Origin: Oscillospiraceae bacterium
GTDB lineage: Bacteria > Bacillota > Clostridia > Oscillospirales > CAG-272
Direction of reading: 5' to 3'
Assembly (NCBI GenBank): GCA_015063535.1
Contig: SVTY01000002.1
Span: 80,034 to 144,033, forward strand
Length of the DNA stretch: 64,000 bases
Shown in pieces: positions 34,016 through 41,967 of the stretch. The translations under genes and the position numbers were made by a program. Below the pieces are notes generated by a model. The model made no database searches and was not told the origin of the DNA. It was given only the letters and a program-made list of their open reading frames with translations. Position 1 is the first letter of the stretch, and the number at the start of each line of letters is the position of its first letter.

Positions 34016-35176
34016 ATGACATCTCTTTTATGTAGGCTTTTTGTGAAAGATCGGGAGAACCTTCGCTCCTCGGCGGTACGCCATGCGTACGGAAGCATGG
34101 CGAGCGGTGTGGGGATCGTTGCCAATTTGCTGCTGTCGGCAGCAAAGCTGGTGGCGGGCGTGCTGTCGGGGGCGATCTCGGTAACGGCGGACGGACTGAA
34201 TAATCTGTCGGATGCGGGTTCGCAGGTCATATCGCTGCTCAGCTTCAAAATATCCGCCAAGCCCGCCGACAGGGATCATCCTTTTGGGCATGCCCGCATC
34301 GAATATGTGGCTTCCATGATCGTTTCCTTTTTGGTTCTGCTGGTGGGCTTTGAGCTTCTGAAGGAATCGGCTCGGCAGGTGTTTTACCCCACCGAAACGG
34401 ATTTTTCTTGGATCGTTCTTGTGATCCTTGCCGTATCGGTCGCCGTAAAGCTGTGGCTGTTTTTCTTTTACCGCAGTATCGGCAAGCGGATCGAGTCCTC
34501 GGTCATGCGGGCGACGGCGGTGGATTGTCTGTCCGATGCCGCTTCTACGGGGGCGGTCTTGGTGTCGGGGATCGTTGCCCACATGACGGATTTGCGAACC
34601 GATGCGTACATGGGAATTTTGGTGGCGATTTTGATTTTGGTGGCAGGCATCCGTATCTTGAACGACACGAAAAATTCGATTTTGGGCAGTGCGCCCGACC
34701 CCAAGGAGATCGAGGAGATCGTTGCCTTGACCGCCGAATATCCGCAGATTTTGGGCATTCACGACATGGTGGTGCACCATTACGGCGCAGGCAACGTGAT
34801 CGCTTCCTTCCATGCAGAGGTGGACGGTGCCGCCGATGTGTTTATCACCCATGATGTGATCGACACGGTGGAGCGACGCTTGTGGAGCGAGCTTGGCATT
34901 CGGGCAACGGTGCATATGGATCCCATCGTTACCGATGATGAGCGAGTACAAGCTCTGCGAATGGCGGTGGCGGAGCGGGTCAAGGGGCTGGATGACCGCC
35001 TGAGCATCCATGATTTTCGCTTTGTGGAGGGGCAGACCCATTCCAACCTGATCTTCGATGTCTCCGCTCCCTTTGAGCTGAAACAGACCGATGACGCCTT
35101 GAAGCGAAAGATCAGCTCAGCGATCAGCGAGCTTTCTCCTAACTATTTTGCGGTGATTACCATTGACAGACAGTAA
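34016..35176 (+). CDS. Cation diffusion facilitator (CDF) family metal transporter
   Basis: 386 residues. Six TM segments in the first 210 residues with the metal sites: DGLNNLSDAG in helix 2 and DCLSDAASTG in helix 5, plus DRDHPFGHARIEYVASM in the loop after helix 2. The C-terminal cytoplasmic dimerisation domain (about 215-300) contains GIHDMVVHHYGAGNVIASFHAEVD. An added 80-residue C-terminal extension makes it longer than FieF/CzcD. It exports divalent metal (Zn, Fe, Mn or Co; not resolved) by proton antiport. Confidence 0.9.
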   Translation: MTSLLCRLFVKDRENLRSSAVRHAYGSMASGVGIVANLLLSAAKLVAGVLSGAISVTADGLNNLSDAGSQVISLLSFKISAKPADRDHPFGHARIEYVASMIVSFLVLLVGFELLKESARQVFYPTETDFSWIVLVILAVSVAVKLWLFFFYRSIGKRIESSVMRATAVDCLSDAASTGAVLVSGIVAHMTDLRTDAYMGILVAILILVAGIRILNDTKNSILGSAPDPKEIEEIVALTAEYPQILGIHDMVVHHYGAGNVIASFHAEVDGAADVFITHDVIDTVERRLWSELGIRATVHMDPIVTDDERVQALRMAVAERVKGLDDRLSIHDFRFVEGQTHSNLIFDVSAPFELKQTDDALKRKISSAISELSPNYFAVITIDRQ

Positions 35177-35191
35177 TAAAACTCGTCAAAA

Positions 35192-35225
35192 AAGAAAGCC
35201 CTTTCCGCTTTGGAAAAGGCTTTCT
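35192..35225 (+). terminator. Probable terminator of the CDF gene
   Basis: GAAAGCCcTTTCC-gcttt-GGAAaAGGCTTTC hairpin followed by TCGTTGTT; the T-run is weak. Confidence 0.6.
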
Positions 35226-35255
35226 CGTTGTTATAGAGAATATTTTTAATGCTTC

Positions 35256-35281
35256 GGACAGTCGAGGACGCCTGTCCCTAC
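35256..35281 (-). repeat. 26-bp repeat module B, copy 2 (inverted)
   Basis: Exact reverse complement of 31014-31039. With family-A copy 5 it repeats the A-then-B architecture seen at 30861-31039, in the opposite orientation. Confidence 0.9.
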
Positions 35282-35337
35282 GGACGGAAGATAGTACAAA
35301 CATAGCAACAATCCATTTTTGCAATGTTTTCTTTTTG

Positions 35338-35369
35338 GTTACTTTTTCTTTTTTAAAAGAAAAAGTAAC
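35338..35369 (-). repeat. A/T palindromic repeat, family A, copy 5 (inverted)
   Basis: GTTACTTTTTCTTTT / AAAAGAAAAAGTAAC, preceded by TTTTTGCAATGTTTTCTTTTTG (reverse complement of the family tail) and followed by ACGCATTTCC (compare GGATGCGT in the other copies). Confidence 0.88.
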
Positions 35370-35379
35370 ACGCATTTCC

Positions 35380-36630
35380 TTAATACAACGGATACTTCTT
35401 ACAGATCGCAGCAACCTCTGCACGGACGGCATCGGCGGTGTTTTCGAAATCTCTTGCCACCATACCGAACAGGCGAGCGATGGTCTTCATATCCTCTTCC
35501 ACCAGACCTCTGGAGGTCACGGCGGGGGTACCCACACGCACACCCGACGTTACAAAGGGCTTCTCGGGGTCGTTGGGTATGGCGTTCTTGTTCACGGTGA
35601 TATGCACGGCATCCAAGCGAGCCTCAAACTCCTTGCCCGTCACCTTCATGGGGCGCAGATCGACCAGCATCAGGTGGTTGTCGGTACCGCCCGAAACGAG
35701 ATCAAAGCCCTCGGCGAGCAAGCCTTCGGCAAGCACTGCCGCATTCTTCACGATCTGATGCTGATATGCCTTGAATTCGGGTGTCAATGCCTCACCGAAG
35801 CAGACTGCCTTGGCGGCGATGGTGTGCATCAAGGGGCCGCCCTGCGTACCGGGGAAGATCGCCTTGTTGATTTTCTTCGCCAGCTCCTCATCGTTGGTCA
35901 GGATCATACCGCCGCGGGGACCCCGCAGGGTCTTGTGGGTGGTGGTGGTCACCACATCGGCGTAGGGCATGGGAGAGGGATGCTCCCCTGCGGCGACAAG
36001 TCCCGCAATGTGTGCCATATCCACCATAAAGTAGGCGCCGACCTCATGGGCGATGGCTGCCATTTTTTCAAAATCAATGGTTCTCGGATACGCCGATGCC
36101 CCTGCCACGATCAGCTTGGGCTTATGCTCCTTGGCAAGACGCTCATAGGCTTCCATGTCAATGCGCTGGGTCACGGGATCCAGCTCATAGGGAACGAAGT
36201 TATAGTACATGCCCGAAATGTTCACGGGGCTTCCGTGGGTCAGATGTCCGCCGTGAGCAAGGCTCATGCCCATCACGGTGTCACCGGGCTGAAGCAGAGC
36301 AAAGTAAACGGCAGTGTTTGCCTGGGCGCCGCTGTGGGGTTGAACGTTGGCAAAGCCTGCACCGAACAGCTTTTTTGCCCGCTCAATGGCGATATTTTCG
36401 GCAATATCCACGCAGGAGCAGCCGCCGTAGTAGCGTTTACCGGGATATCCTTCCGCATATTTGTTGGTCAGCACCGAGCCCATGGCGCACATCACTGCCT
36501 CGGATACCACATTCTCCGATGCGATCAGCTCCAGTCCGTCATTTTGGCGATTGTATTCGGCAGAGATTGCCTCCGCAATTTCGGGGTCGGTCACCGCCAC
36601 CGTTTTGATCATTTCTTGAATCATGTTCAA
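35380..36630 (-). CDS. glyA: Serine hydroxymethyltransferase
   Basis: 416 residues, normal length. PLP enzyme converting serine and tetrahydrofolate to glycine and 5,10-methylene-THF. Motifs are [18 protein letters not shown] at the N-terminus, [39 protein letters not shown] and the PLP-lysine segment [23 protein letters not shown] precedes the start codon on the minus strand. Single-gene unit with its own promoter. Confidence 0.97.
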   Translation of the reverse strand: MNMIQEMIKTVAVTDPEIAEAISAEYNRQNDGLELIASENVVSEAVMCAMGSVLTNKYAEGYPGKRYYGGCSCVDIAENIAIERAKKLFGAGFANVQPHSGAQANTAVYFALLQPGDTVMGMSLAHGGHLTHGSPVNISGMYYNFVPYELDPVTQRIDMEAYERLAKEHKPKLIVAGASAYPRTIDFEKMAAIAHEVGAYFMVDMAHIAGLVAAGEHPSPMPYADVVTTTTHKTLRGPRGGMILTNDEELAKKINKAIFPGTQGGPLMHTIAAKAVCFGEALTPEFKAYQHQIVKNAAVLAEGLLAEGFDLVSGGTDNHLMLVDLRPMKVTGKEFEARLDAVHITVNKNAIPNDPEKPFVTSGVRVGTPAVTSRGLVEEDMKTIARLFGMVARDFENTADAVRAEVAAICKKYPLY

Positions 36631-36662
36631 ATTCCTCCGTTTTTGTCAGTTCTATGATATAT

Positions 36663-36691
36663 ATTATAAAGGAAAATCGAAAAAAAAACAA
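36663..36691 (-). promoter_or_regulatory. Promoter of glyA
   Basis: Minus-strand TTGTTT (36691-36686) and TATAAT (36668-36663), 17-bp spacer. No PurR-like or riboswitch structure was recognised in the short leader. Confidence 0.65.
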
Positions 36692-36750
36692 TAGGATTTT
36701 GATAGATTTTGCAAGATTTCAGTTTTTTTATAAAATATTACCGAATGGCA

Positions 36751-36780
36751 TTGACAAACACCCCAAAAAAATGGTATAAT
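36751..36780 (+). promoter_or_regulatory. Promoter of the methylglyoxal-synthase-like gene (and probably thrS)
   Basis: TTGACA 36751-36756 and TATAAT 36775-36780 with an 18-bp spacer. Confidence 0.85.
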
Positions 36781-36866
36781 AATCATGGGGTAGTTTTTAA
36801 CGGAGCCTCATTCTGTAAAATAACATCGAAAAACATAGATAGCACGAAACGATCGGAGGACAGTAG

Positions 36867-37319
36867 ATGGAAATTGCAATCATAGCACATGATATGAAAA
36901 AAGAACTGATGGCGCAGTTTTGTATCGCCTATTGCGGTATTTTGAGTAAGCACAGGCTGTGTGCCACTGCCGCCACGGCAAAATATATATCGGAGGCGAC
37001 AGGTCTTTCCGTTGACCGCCTGATGTCGGGCAGTCAGGGTGGAGAGGAGCAGATCGCTTCCCGCATTGCATACAACGAGATCGACATTTTACTGGATTTT
37101 CGGGATACCCGTCCCACCGCCAAGGTCAAGCCTGCCGAGCTGGAGCTCCTTCGCATGTGCGACCTGTACAACATTCCCGTCGCTACCAATATTGCCACCG
37201 CCGAGGTGGTCATTACGGCATTGGAGCGGGGAGATCTGGACTGGCGGGAGATCGTGAACCCTCGGTCTGACTACAACAATCCGCCCCCTCAGAAGCCCGC
37301 AAGCGGCAGAAGAAAATAA
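36867..37319 (+). CDS. Methylglyoxal-synthase-like protein with altered active-site residues
   Basis: 150 residues, family-normal length, preceded by GGAGGACAGTAG. It aligns end to end with methylglyoxal synthase (DHAP to methylglyoxal plus phosphate): IAIIAHDMKKE at the start, LSVDRLMSGSQGGEEQI, ATNIATAEVVI and the clostridial ERGDLDWREIVNPR end. Compared with E. coli MgsA numbering as I recall it, His19 and Asp91 are kept (H8, D80), but catalytic Asp71 is Glu60, His98 is Val86, Asp101 is Ala89, and the phosphate loop ATGTTG is ATAATA. It may be inactive on DHAP, have another substrate or be a sensor. I withhold the symbol mgsA for that reason. Confidence 0.75.
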   Translation: MEIAIIAHDMKKELMAQFCIAYCGILSKHRLCATAATAKYISEATGLSVDRLMSGSQGGEEQIASRIAYNEIDILLDFRDTRPTAKVKPAELELLRMCDLYNIPVATNIATAEVVITALERGDLDWREIVNPRSDYNNPPPQKPASGRRK

Positions 37320-37339
37320 TCGACGGAGCCACGCAAAAA

Positions 37340-37526
37340 AACATGTCCCTACCGACACCCCATTCCAGAGAGAGGGCGCAGGCTGAGATGCCCTTATGGA
37401 AGGACGGCGGCGGATACCGCTTTTTGCGCCGTTGACATATGCATACTCAAAAGTGAAAAATCCGGGTGGAACCGTGCAAGAGCTTTTTGCACCCCGGGCG
37501 ATTTGTTGTCGCCCGGGGTGTTTTGA
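37340..37526 (+). promoter_or_regulatory. T-box leader (tRNA-sensing riboswitch) of thrS
   Basis: AGAGAGAGGGC...GCTGAGATGCCC (37367-37395) resembles the conserved specifier-stem region, and the T-box motif GGGTGGAACCGTGC sits at 37466-37479. GTGCAA...TTGCAC forms the antiterminator, while CACCCCGGGCG / CGCCCGGGGTG + TTTT (37492-37526) forms the competing terminator. Uncharged tRNA-Thr should favour readthrough into thrS. An ACC triplet at 37418-37420 is a possible Thr specifier, but I cannot assign it firmly. No separate promoter is obvious, so the upstream gene's promoter may feed it. Confidence 0.88.
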
Positions 37527-37559
37527 ATCATAGAATACAAATTTCAGGAGGAATCAATA

Positions 37560-39503
37560 ATGAAGATCAAATTCGGAGACATCGTTCTCGAAAAAAATGA
37601 GACGCTGACGGTGTATGAGGCGGCGCAGGAGGCAGGGCTTGTCAGTCGTGCGGTGCTTGCCGCCAAGGTAAATGGGGAGGTGTGCGCACTGACGGCTCCG
37701 CTGACGGCAGATGCCGAGGTCGAATTGCTCACCTTTGCCGACGAGGAGGGGGCGCATGTGTTCCGCCATTCGGCGTCGCATGTGCTGGCGCAGGCGGTGA
37801 AGCGTCTGTATCCCGAAACCAAGCTTACCATCGGACCTGCCATCGACGGCGGTTTCTATTACGATTTTGACAGCGAGATCTCCTTTACGCCCGAAATCTT
37901 GAAGGCGATTGAGGATGAGATGAAGAAGATCGTCAAGGAGAACCATAAGATCGAGCGGTTTGAGCTGCCCCGTGCGGAGGCGATTGCACTCATGACCGAG
38001 AAAAATGAGCCCTATAAGGTACAGTTGATCGAGGAGCTGCCCGCCGATGCGGTCATCAGCTTCTATCGGCAGGGAGAGTTTACCGATTTGTGTGCCGGAC
38101 CTCATCTGTTTTCCACGGGGGCGATCAAGGCGTTGAAGCTGACCCAGTGTACGGGAGCTTATTGGAAGGGCGATCAGAACAACAAAATGCTGCAACGGGT
38201 CTACGGAACGGCATTCCCGTCCAAGGAGGAGCTGAAGGCGCATCTGGAACGGATCGAGGAAGCCAAGAAGAGAGATCACAACAAAGTGGGACGGGACTTG
38301 GAGTACTTCACTACCGTGGATTCGGTGGGACAGGGTCTGCCCATCATGCTTCCCAAGGGTGCCAGAACCATCCAGCTTCTTCAGCGTTGGGTGGAGGACG
38401 AGGAGCAGAAGCGGGGCTATTTGCTGACCAAGACTCCCTTGATGGCAAAGCGGGATCTGTACAAGATCTCGGGTCACTGGGATCATTATCTCGACGGCAT
38501 GTTCATTTTGGGCGACCCCTATGACGAGACCAAGGAGTGCTTTGCGCTCCGACCCATGACCTGCCCCTTTCAGTATCAGGTGTTCCTGAACAAGAAGCGT
38601 TCCTATCGTGATCTGCCTATGAGATTGGGCGAGACCTCCACACTGTTTCGTAACGAGGACAGCGGCGAGATGCACGGACTGATCCGTGTGCGGCAGTTCA
38701 CCATTTCCGAGGGACATCTGGTGCTCCGTCCCGAACAGCTTGCCGAGGAATTTAAGGGCTGTTTGGCGCTTGCCAAGCATTGTCTGAGTGCCGTGGGTCT
38801 GTGGGAGGACTGCTATTTCCGCTTCTCTCAGTGGGATCCCAACCGAACCGACAAATATGAGGGCACGCCCGAGCAGTGGAACGAGGCGCAGACCGTCATG
38901 GGCGAGCTGTTGGACGAATATCTGGGCAAGGGCAATTACACCATCGGCATTGACGAGGCGGCATTCTACGGGCCCAAGCTGGATATTCAGATGCGGAACG
39001 TCCACGGCAAGGAGGATACCCTTGTGACCATTCAGATCGACATGCTGCTTGCCAAGAAGTTCGGCATGGAGTATGTGGATTCCGACAATACCCTCAAGAC
39101 GCCGTATATCATTCACCGTACCTCTTTGGGCTGCTATGAGCGGACACTCGCACTGTTGCTTGAAAAGTATGCGGGTGCGTTGCCTATGTGGATGGCACCC
39201 GAGCAGGTTCGCTTCCTGCCCATCGGAGACGAGCAGGCAGACTACTGCCGTTCCCTTGCCGAGAAAATGCAAGATCTCGGTATGCGGGTGACAGTGGATG
39301 AGCGCAATGAAAAGATCGGCTACAAGATCCGTGCCGCTCAGCTGGAAAAGATCCCGTATATGCTGGTCATCGGCGAGAAGGAGATGACCGAGGGAACCGT
39401 AGCGGTTCGCTCCCGCAAGACGGGCGATATGGGGGCTATGTCTGCCGAGGAATTTATTTCCTTTGCCAAGGCACAGGTGGACGAAAAGCGGCTGGATAAC
39501 TGA
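37560..39503 (+). CDS. thrS: Threonine--tRNA ligase
   Basis: 647 residues, full length. Domains are TGS (1-60), the editing/SAD domain (about 60-225, HSASHVLAQAVKRLYPETKLTIGPAIDGGFYYDF and CAGPHLFSTG), the class II catalytic core (about 240-535) with the zinc Cys in MTCPFQYQVF and motif 2 FRNEDSGEMHGLIRVRQF, and the anticodon-binding domain (545-647, VRFLPIGDEQADYCRSLAE). GGAGGAATCAATA lies before the ATG. Controlled by the T-box leader just upstream. Confidence 0.97.
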   Translation: MKIKFGDIVLEKNETLTVYEAAQEAGLVSRAVLAAKVNGEVCALTAPLTADAEVELLTFADEEGAHVFRHSASHVLAQAVKRLYPETKLTIGPAIDGGFYYDFDSEISFTPEILKAIEDEMKKIVKENHKIERFELPRAEAIALMTEKNEPYKVQLIEELPADAVISFYRQGEFTDLCAGPHLFSTGAIKALKLTQCTGAYWKGDQNNKMLQRVYGTAFPSKEELKAHLERIEEAKKRDHNKVGRDLEYFTTVDSVGQGLPIMLPKGARTIQLLQRWVEDEEQKRGYLLTKTPLMAKRDLYKISGHWDHYLDGMFILGDPYDETKECFALRPMTCPFQYQVFLNKKRSYRDLPMRLGETSTLFRNEDSGEMHGLIRVRQFTISEGHLVLRPEQLAEEFKGCLALAKHCLSAVGLWEDCYFRFSQWDPNRTDKYEGTPEQWNEAQTVMGELLDEYLGKGNYTIGIDEAAFYGPKLDIQMRNVHGKEDTLVTIQIDMLLAKKFGMEYVDSDNTLKTPYIIHRTSLGCYERTLALLLEKYAGALPMWMAPEQVRFLPIGDEQADYCRSLAEKMQDLGMRVTVDERNEKIGYKIRAAQLEKIPYMLVIGEKEMTEGTVAVRSRKTGDMGAMSAEEFISFAKAQVDEKRLDN

Positions 39504-39574
39504 CGTATATCTGTTGCATTTCTGTCATACGATGAACTAACAAAAATTTTTTACAAACAAGGAGAAGTCTCATT

Positions 39575-39964
39575 ATGAAAAAGAGAAGTGTTGCGGCAGT
39601 TATTATTTTGACGCTGATTACCTGTGGAATTTATGGTGTTTACTGGGCATATGTTGTTGCAGATGCACTGAAAAAAGAAAGCGAAAAGATAAGAATTTCT
39701 CCCGCAATTTACTTGGTTTTGATGCTGTTTGTGTCGAGTGCGGCAATGGCTTTGTTGGGGTATGAGGCAAACGATGTTATCAATGATATCAAACTGAGAC
39801 GTGGTGCAAAGACCGACGATAATTTGATTCTTTGGGTGGTGTTGGGTGCTTTTCTTCCCATTGTAGTGATCGGCTTGATCCAGAACGAGATTAACCATCT
39901 GCCCGAGGCACCGAAGGCAGAGGAGTGGACGGTCAACGAGGAAGGTCCCGCCGAGACGCTGTAA
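39575..39964 (+). CDS. Small membrane protein, DUF4234-like
   Basis: 129 residues, three hydrophobic segments: RSVAAVIILTLITCGIYGVYWAYVV at the N-terminus (the DUF4234 signature of a Gly-Ile-Tyr turn followed by W), about 45-62, and about 88-104. AAGGAGAAG lies before the ATG. Function unknown; usually found as a stand-alone membrane protein. A hairpin follows. Confidence 0.75.
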   Translation: MKKRSVAAVIILTLITCGIYGVYWAYVVADALKKESEKIRISPAIYLVLMLFVSSAAMALLGYEANDVINDIKLRRGAKTDDNLILWVVLGAFLPIVVIGLIQNEINHLPEAPKAEEWTVNEEGPAETL

Positions 39965-39970
39965 AAACCC

Positions 39971-39998
39971 GAGGGAGAGCGACCGCTCTCCCTCTTTT
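39971..39998 (+). terminator. Hairpin terminator between the DUF4234 and DUF2752 genes
   Basis: GAGGGAGAGCG-ac-CGCTCTCCCTC followed by TTTT. Confidence 0.75.
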
Positions 39999-40018
39999 GA
40001 AAAATCAAGGAGGGGCAA

Positions 40019-40417
40019 ATGAAATCGGAAGGTCAAGGAGCGGCAAAACGGGGGCGATTGTTCCGTGTTTGCCTGATCTGGGGCGGAGCGGGGCTTGCCG
40101 CTCTGCTGTATTTGCTTGCCGTGCGTCTGTTGGGCTTCGGCTTGCCCTGCCCGCTGTATGAGCTGACGGGGCTTTCCTGCCCGGGATGCGGGCTGACACG
40201 GGCGGCGGTGGCGCTCAGCCGAGGCGAGCTTCGGACGGCGCTGTCTTATAACGCCATGCTTGTGCCGTATGGCGGCTATGTGGGCTGGCTTGCGGTGACG
40301 GCATCGGTTCGGTATATCAGAGGAGAGAAGGAGCCGTTTTTCTTCGGGCCCCAATGGGTGCATATCGGCTTTCTTGCATTGACGGTGCTGTTTGCCGTTT
40401 TGCGAAATATTTTGTAG
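40019..40417 (+). CDS. DUF2752 membrane protein
   Basis: 132 residues. The DUF2752 signature CPLYELTGLSCPGCGLTRAAVALSRGEL is split around residues 44-70 (CPxCG followed by TR), with three hydrophobic segments around 17-36, 75-100 and 110-130. AAGGAGGGGC before the ATG. Unknown function; the CPGCG pair suggests metal binding or redox chemistry at the membrane. A terminator begins at the stop codon. Confidence 0.82.
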   Translation: MKSEGQGAAKRGRLFRVCLIWGGAGLAALLYLLAVRLLGFGLPCPLYELTGLSCPGCGLTRAAVALSRGELRTALSYNAMLVPYGGYVGWLAVTASVRYIRGEKEPFFFGPQWVHIGFLALTVLFAVLRNIL

Positions 40418-40448
40418 CGTGTCGATCGTCGGATCGACACGCTTTTTT
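40417..40448 (+). terminator. Terminator of the DUF2752 gene
   Basis: GCGTGTCGATC and GATCGACACGC around a short loop, followed by TTTTTT. The last base of the stop TAG is the first base of the stem. Confidence 0.92.
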
Positions 40449-40468
40449 CGGTAAATTGAAAAAAGCTC

Positions 40469-40497
40469 TTGACAAAGAGAGAAGAACCGTGTATAAT
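40469..40497 (+). promoter_or_regulatory. Consensus promoter of the zinc-uptake operon
   Basis: TTGACA 40469-40474 and TATAAT 40492-40497 with a 17-bp spacer, a perfect match; such a strong promoter normally needs repression. Confidence 0.92.
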
Positions 40498-40498
40498 A

Positions 40499-40513
40499 TG
40501 AGAGTAATTCTCA
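40499..40513 (+). promoter_or_regulatory. Candidate Zur operator
   Basis: A 15-bp palindrome TGAGA-gtaat-TCTCA placed directly over the expected transcription start and adjacent to a Fur-family repressor gene. The arms differ from the B. subtilis Zur box, so the assignment rests on position and symmetry. Confidence 0.55.
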
Positions 40514-40528
40514 ATTTTGGAGGAGCGT

Positions 40529-40963
40529 ATGGCAGAATACCGTACCGAACAAAAAACCATGCTGTCGGATTTTTTGCGAGCGAACCGAGAGCATGCCTAT
40601 ACGGTGGACGAGCTGGCGGAGGGCATGCGCCTTTCGTACGGCGAGGCGGCACCCGGAAAGAGCACTGTCTATCGGCTGATGACACATTTGGTGGAGGAGG
40701 GAACCGTGAAACGGTTCGTCAAGGGACACAGCCGCCGATTTGTCTATCAGATCGTGGGAGGAGCAGACTGCCATTCTCATCTGCATTTGAAGTGTATGGA
40801 ATGCGGCAAGCTGTTGCATTTGGACGAGGAGGTCTCGGAGCGCCTGTTGCGTGCCGTTCGGAGCAGCAATGATTTTTCGGTGGACGAGGAGGAAACGGTG
40901 TTGTTCGGTGCCTGTGCCGTCTGTATGCAAAGCAAAAGAGAAACGGGAGGAAAAACCGAATGA
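40529..40963 (+). CDS. zur: Fur-family metal-responsive repressor (probably Zur)
   Basis: 144 residues from ATG 40529, with GGAGGAGCGT upstream; an in-frame TTG at 40517 is less likely. N-terminal winged helix (AYTVDELAEGM, STVYRLMTHLVEEGTVKRF), then the metal/dimer domain with CHSHLHLKCMECGKLLHLDEE, where CxxC of the structural zinc site is clear, and the second pair CAVC near the C-terminus. Zinc specificity is inferred from the downstream znuACB genes, with which it overlaps by four bases (ATGA). It likely represses its own operon through the palindrome at 40499-40513. Confidence 0.85.
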   Translation: MAEYRTEQKTMLSDFLRANREHAYTVDELAEGMRLSYGEAAPGKSTVYRLMTHLVEEGTVKRFVKGHSRRFVYQIVGGADCHSHLHLKCMECGKLLHLDEEVSERLLRAVRSSNDFSVDEEETVLFGACAVCMQSKRETGGKTE

Positions 40964-41955
40964 AACGGAGAAAACGGATGATAGCGGTGTTGCTGAGTCT
41001 TCTCCTTCTGTTGCCCTGTCTGAGTGCCTGCTCACGGGAGCCGAGAGAAGAGAAGGTGACCGTGGTCTGTACGGTCTTTCCTCTGTATGACTGGGCAAGA
41101 GAGATCATCGGAGACAGCGAGGGGGCAGAGGCGGTTCTGCTGATCGGAAACGGAACCGATGCCCATAGCTATCAGCCCTCTGCGGAGGATATCCTTCGCA
41201 TTCGCAGAGCGGCGGTGATGGTGTATGTGGGCGGAGAATCGGACGCTTGGATCGAGGAGGCGCTGGCAGGAGATGCCGAGAGAGATCGGCAGAGCTTGCG
41301 GCTGTACGACACACAAGGGGTGACTCTGCGGCAGATCGCCGAGGAATCGGTGGGATCCGACTGTGACGAAGATTGCCACGAGGAAGGACATAGCCATGCC
41401 CACGGCGGAGCCGAGACGGACGAGCATATCTGGCTGTCACTCGGCAATGCGGCGGCTTGCGTGCGAGCCATGACCGAGGCTCTTTGTGCGAAGGATGAGG
41501 ACAATGCGGAGACATATCGCAGCAATGCCGAGGAATATCTTGCCCGCTTGCACACCGTAAAGAGCAGCTATGAAGCATTCGCGAAGGAGATACAGGGCGA
41601 GACCTTGCTATTTGCCGACCGTTTTCCGTTTGTCTATCTGGCAGAGGAATGCGGCATGCGCTATGTTGCCGCCTTTCGGGGCTGTACCACCGAGGCAGAT
41701 GCCGACCCCGATACCGTCATCCGCCTTGCTCGAACGGTGGATGAGCAGGGCTTGCGGACGATCTTTGTGACCGAAAGCTCAGACGGCGCACTGGCAGAGG
41801 CGGTTCGCCGTGCCACCGCCGCCAAGGATCAGCACATCGTGGCACTGGATTCTCTGCAATCGGTCACAGCGGCAGATCGGGAAGCGGGCGTGACCTATCT
41901 GTCGGTCATGGAGAAAAATTTGGAAATTCTTCGGCAGAGCCTTCTGCCCGAATGA
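40960..41955 (+). CDS. znuA: Zinc ABC transporter substrate-binding lipoprotein ZnuA
   Basis: 331 residues. Signal with lipobox LPCLSAC (Cys at about residue 25). Cluster A-1 binding protein for Zn or Mn: FPLYDWAREIIGD, GTDAHSYQPSAEDI with the first metal His, and a His/Asp/Glu-rich loop (DCDEDCHEEGHSHAHGGAETDEHIW) typical of zinc-specific ZnuA rather than manganese proteins. Start ATG overlaps the regulator's stop. Confidence 0.92.
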   Translation: MKRRKRMIAVLLSLLLLLPCLSACSREPREEKVTVVCTVFPLYDWAREIIGDSEGAEAVLLIGNGTDAHSYQPSAEDILRIRRAAVMVYVGGESDAWIEEALAGDAERDRQSLRLYDTQGVTLRQIAEESVGSDCDEDCHEEGHSHAHGGAETDEHIWLSLGNAAACVRAMTEALCAKDEDNAETYRSNAEEYLARLHTVKSSYEAFAKEIQGETLLFADRFPFVYLAEECGMRYVAAFRGCTTEADADPDTVIRLARTVDEQGLRTIFVTESSDGALAEAVRRATAAKDQHIVALDSLQSVTAADREAGVTYLSVMEKNLEILRQSLLPE

Positions 41956-41967
41956 AAGGATAGAGAT

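Noticed and set aside
6456-35369. CRISPR array or phase-variation cassette made of the A/T palindromes
   Set aside because: The copies are scattered over tens of kilobases, not regularly spaced, no cas genes or invertase genes are present, and no promoter lies between a close inverted pair in a way that would form a switch.
37554-39272. Minus-strand frame of 572 codons opposite thrS
   Set aside because: It spans a fully conserved thrS frame under T-box control; no independent coding evidence.
41335-41425. His/Asp/Glu-rich stretch in znuA as a separate metal-binding peptide
   Set aside because: It is an internal loop common to zinc-specific ZnuA proteins, within an uninterrupted frame.
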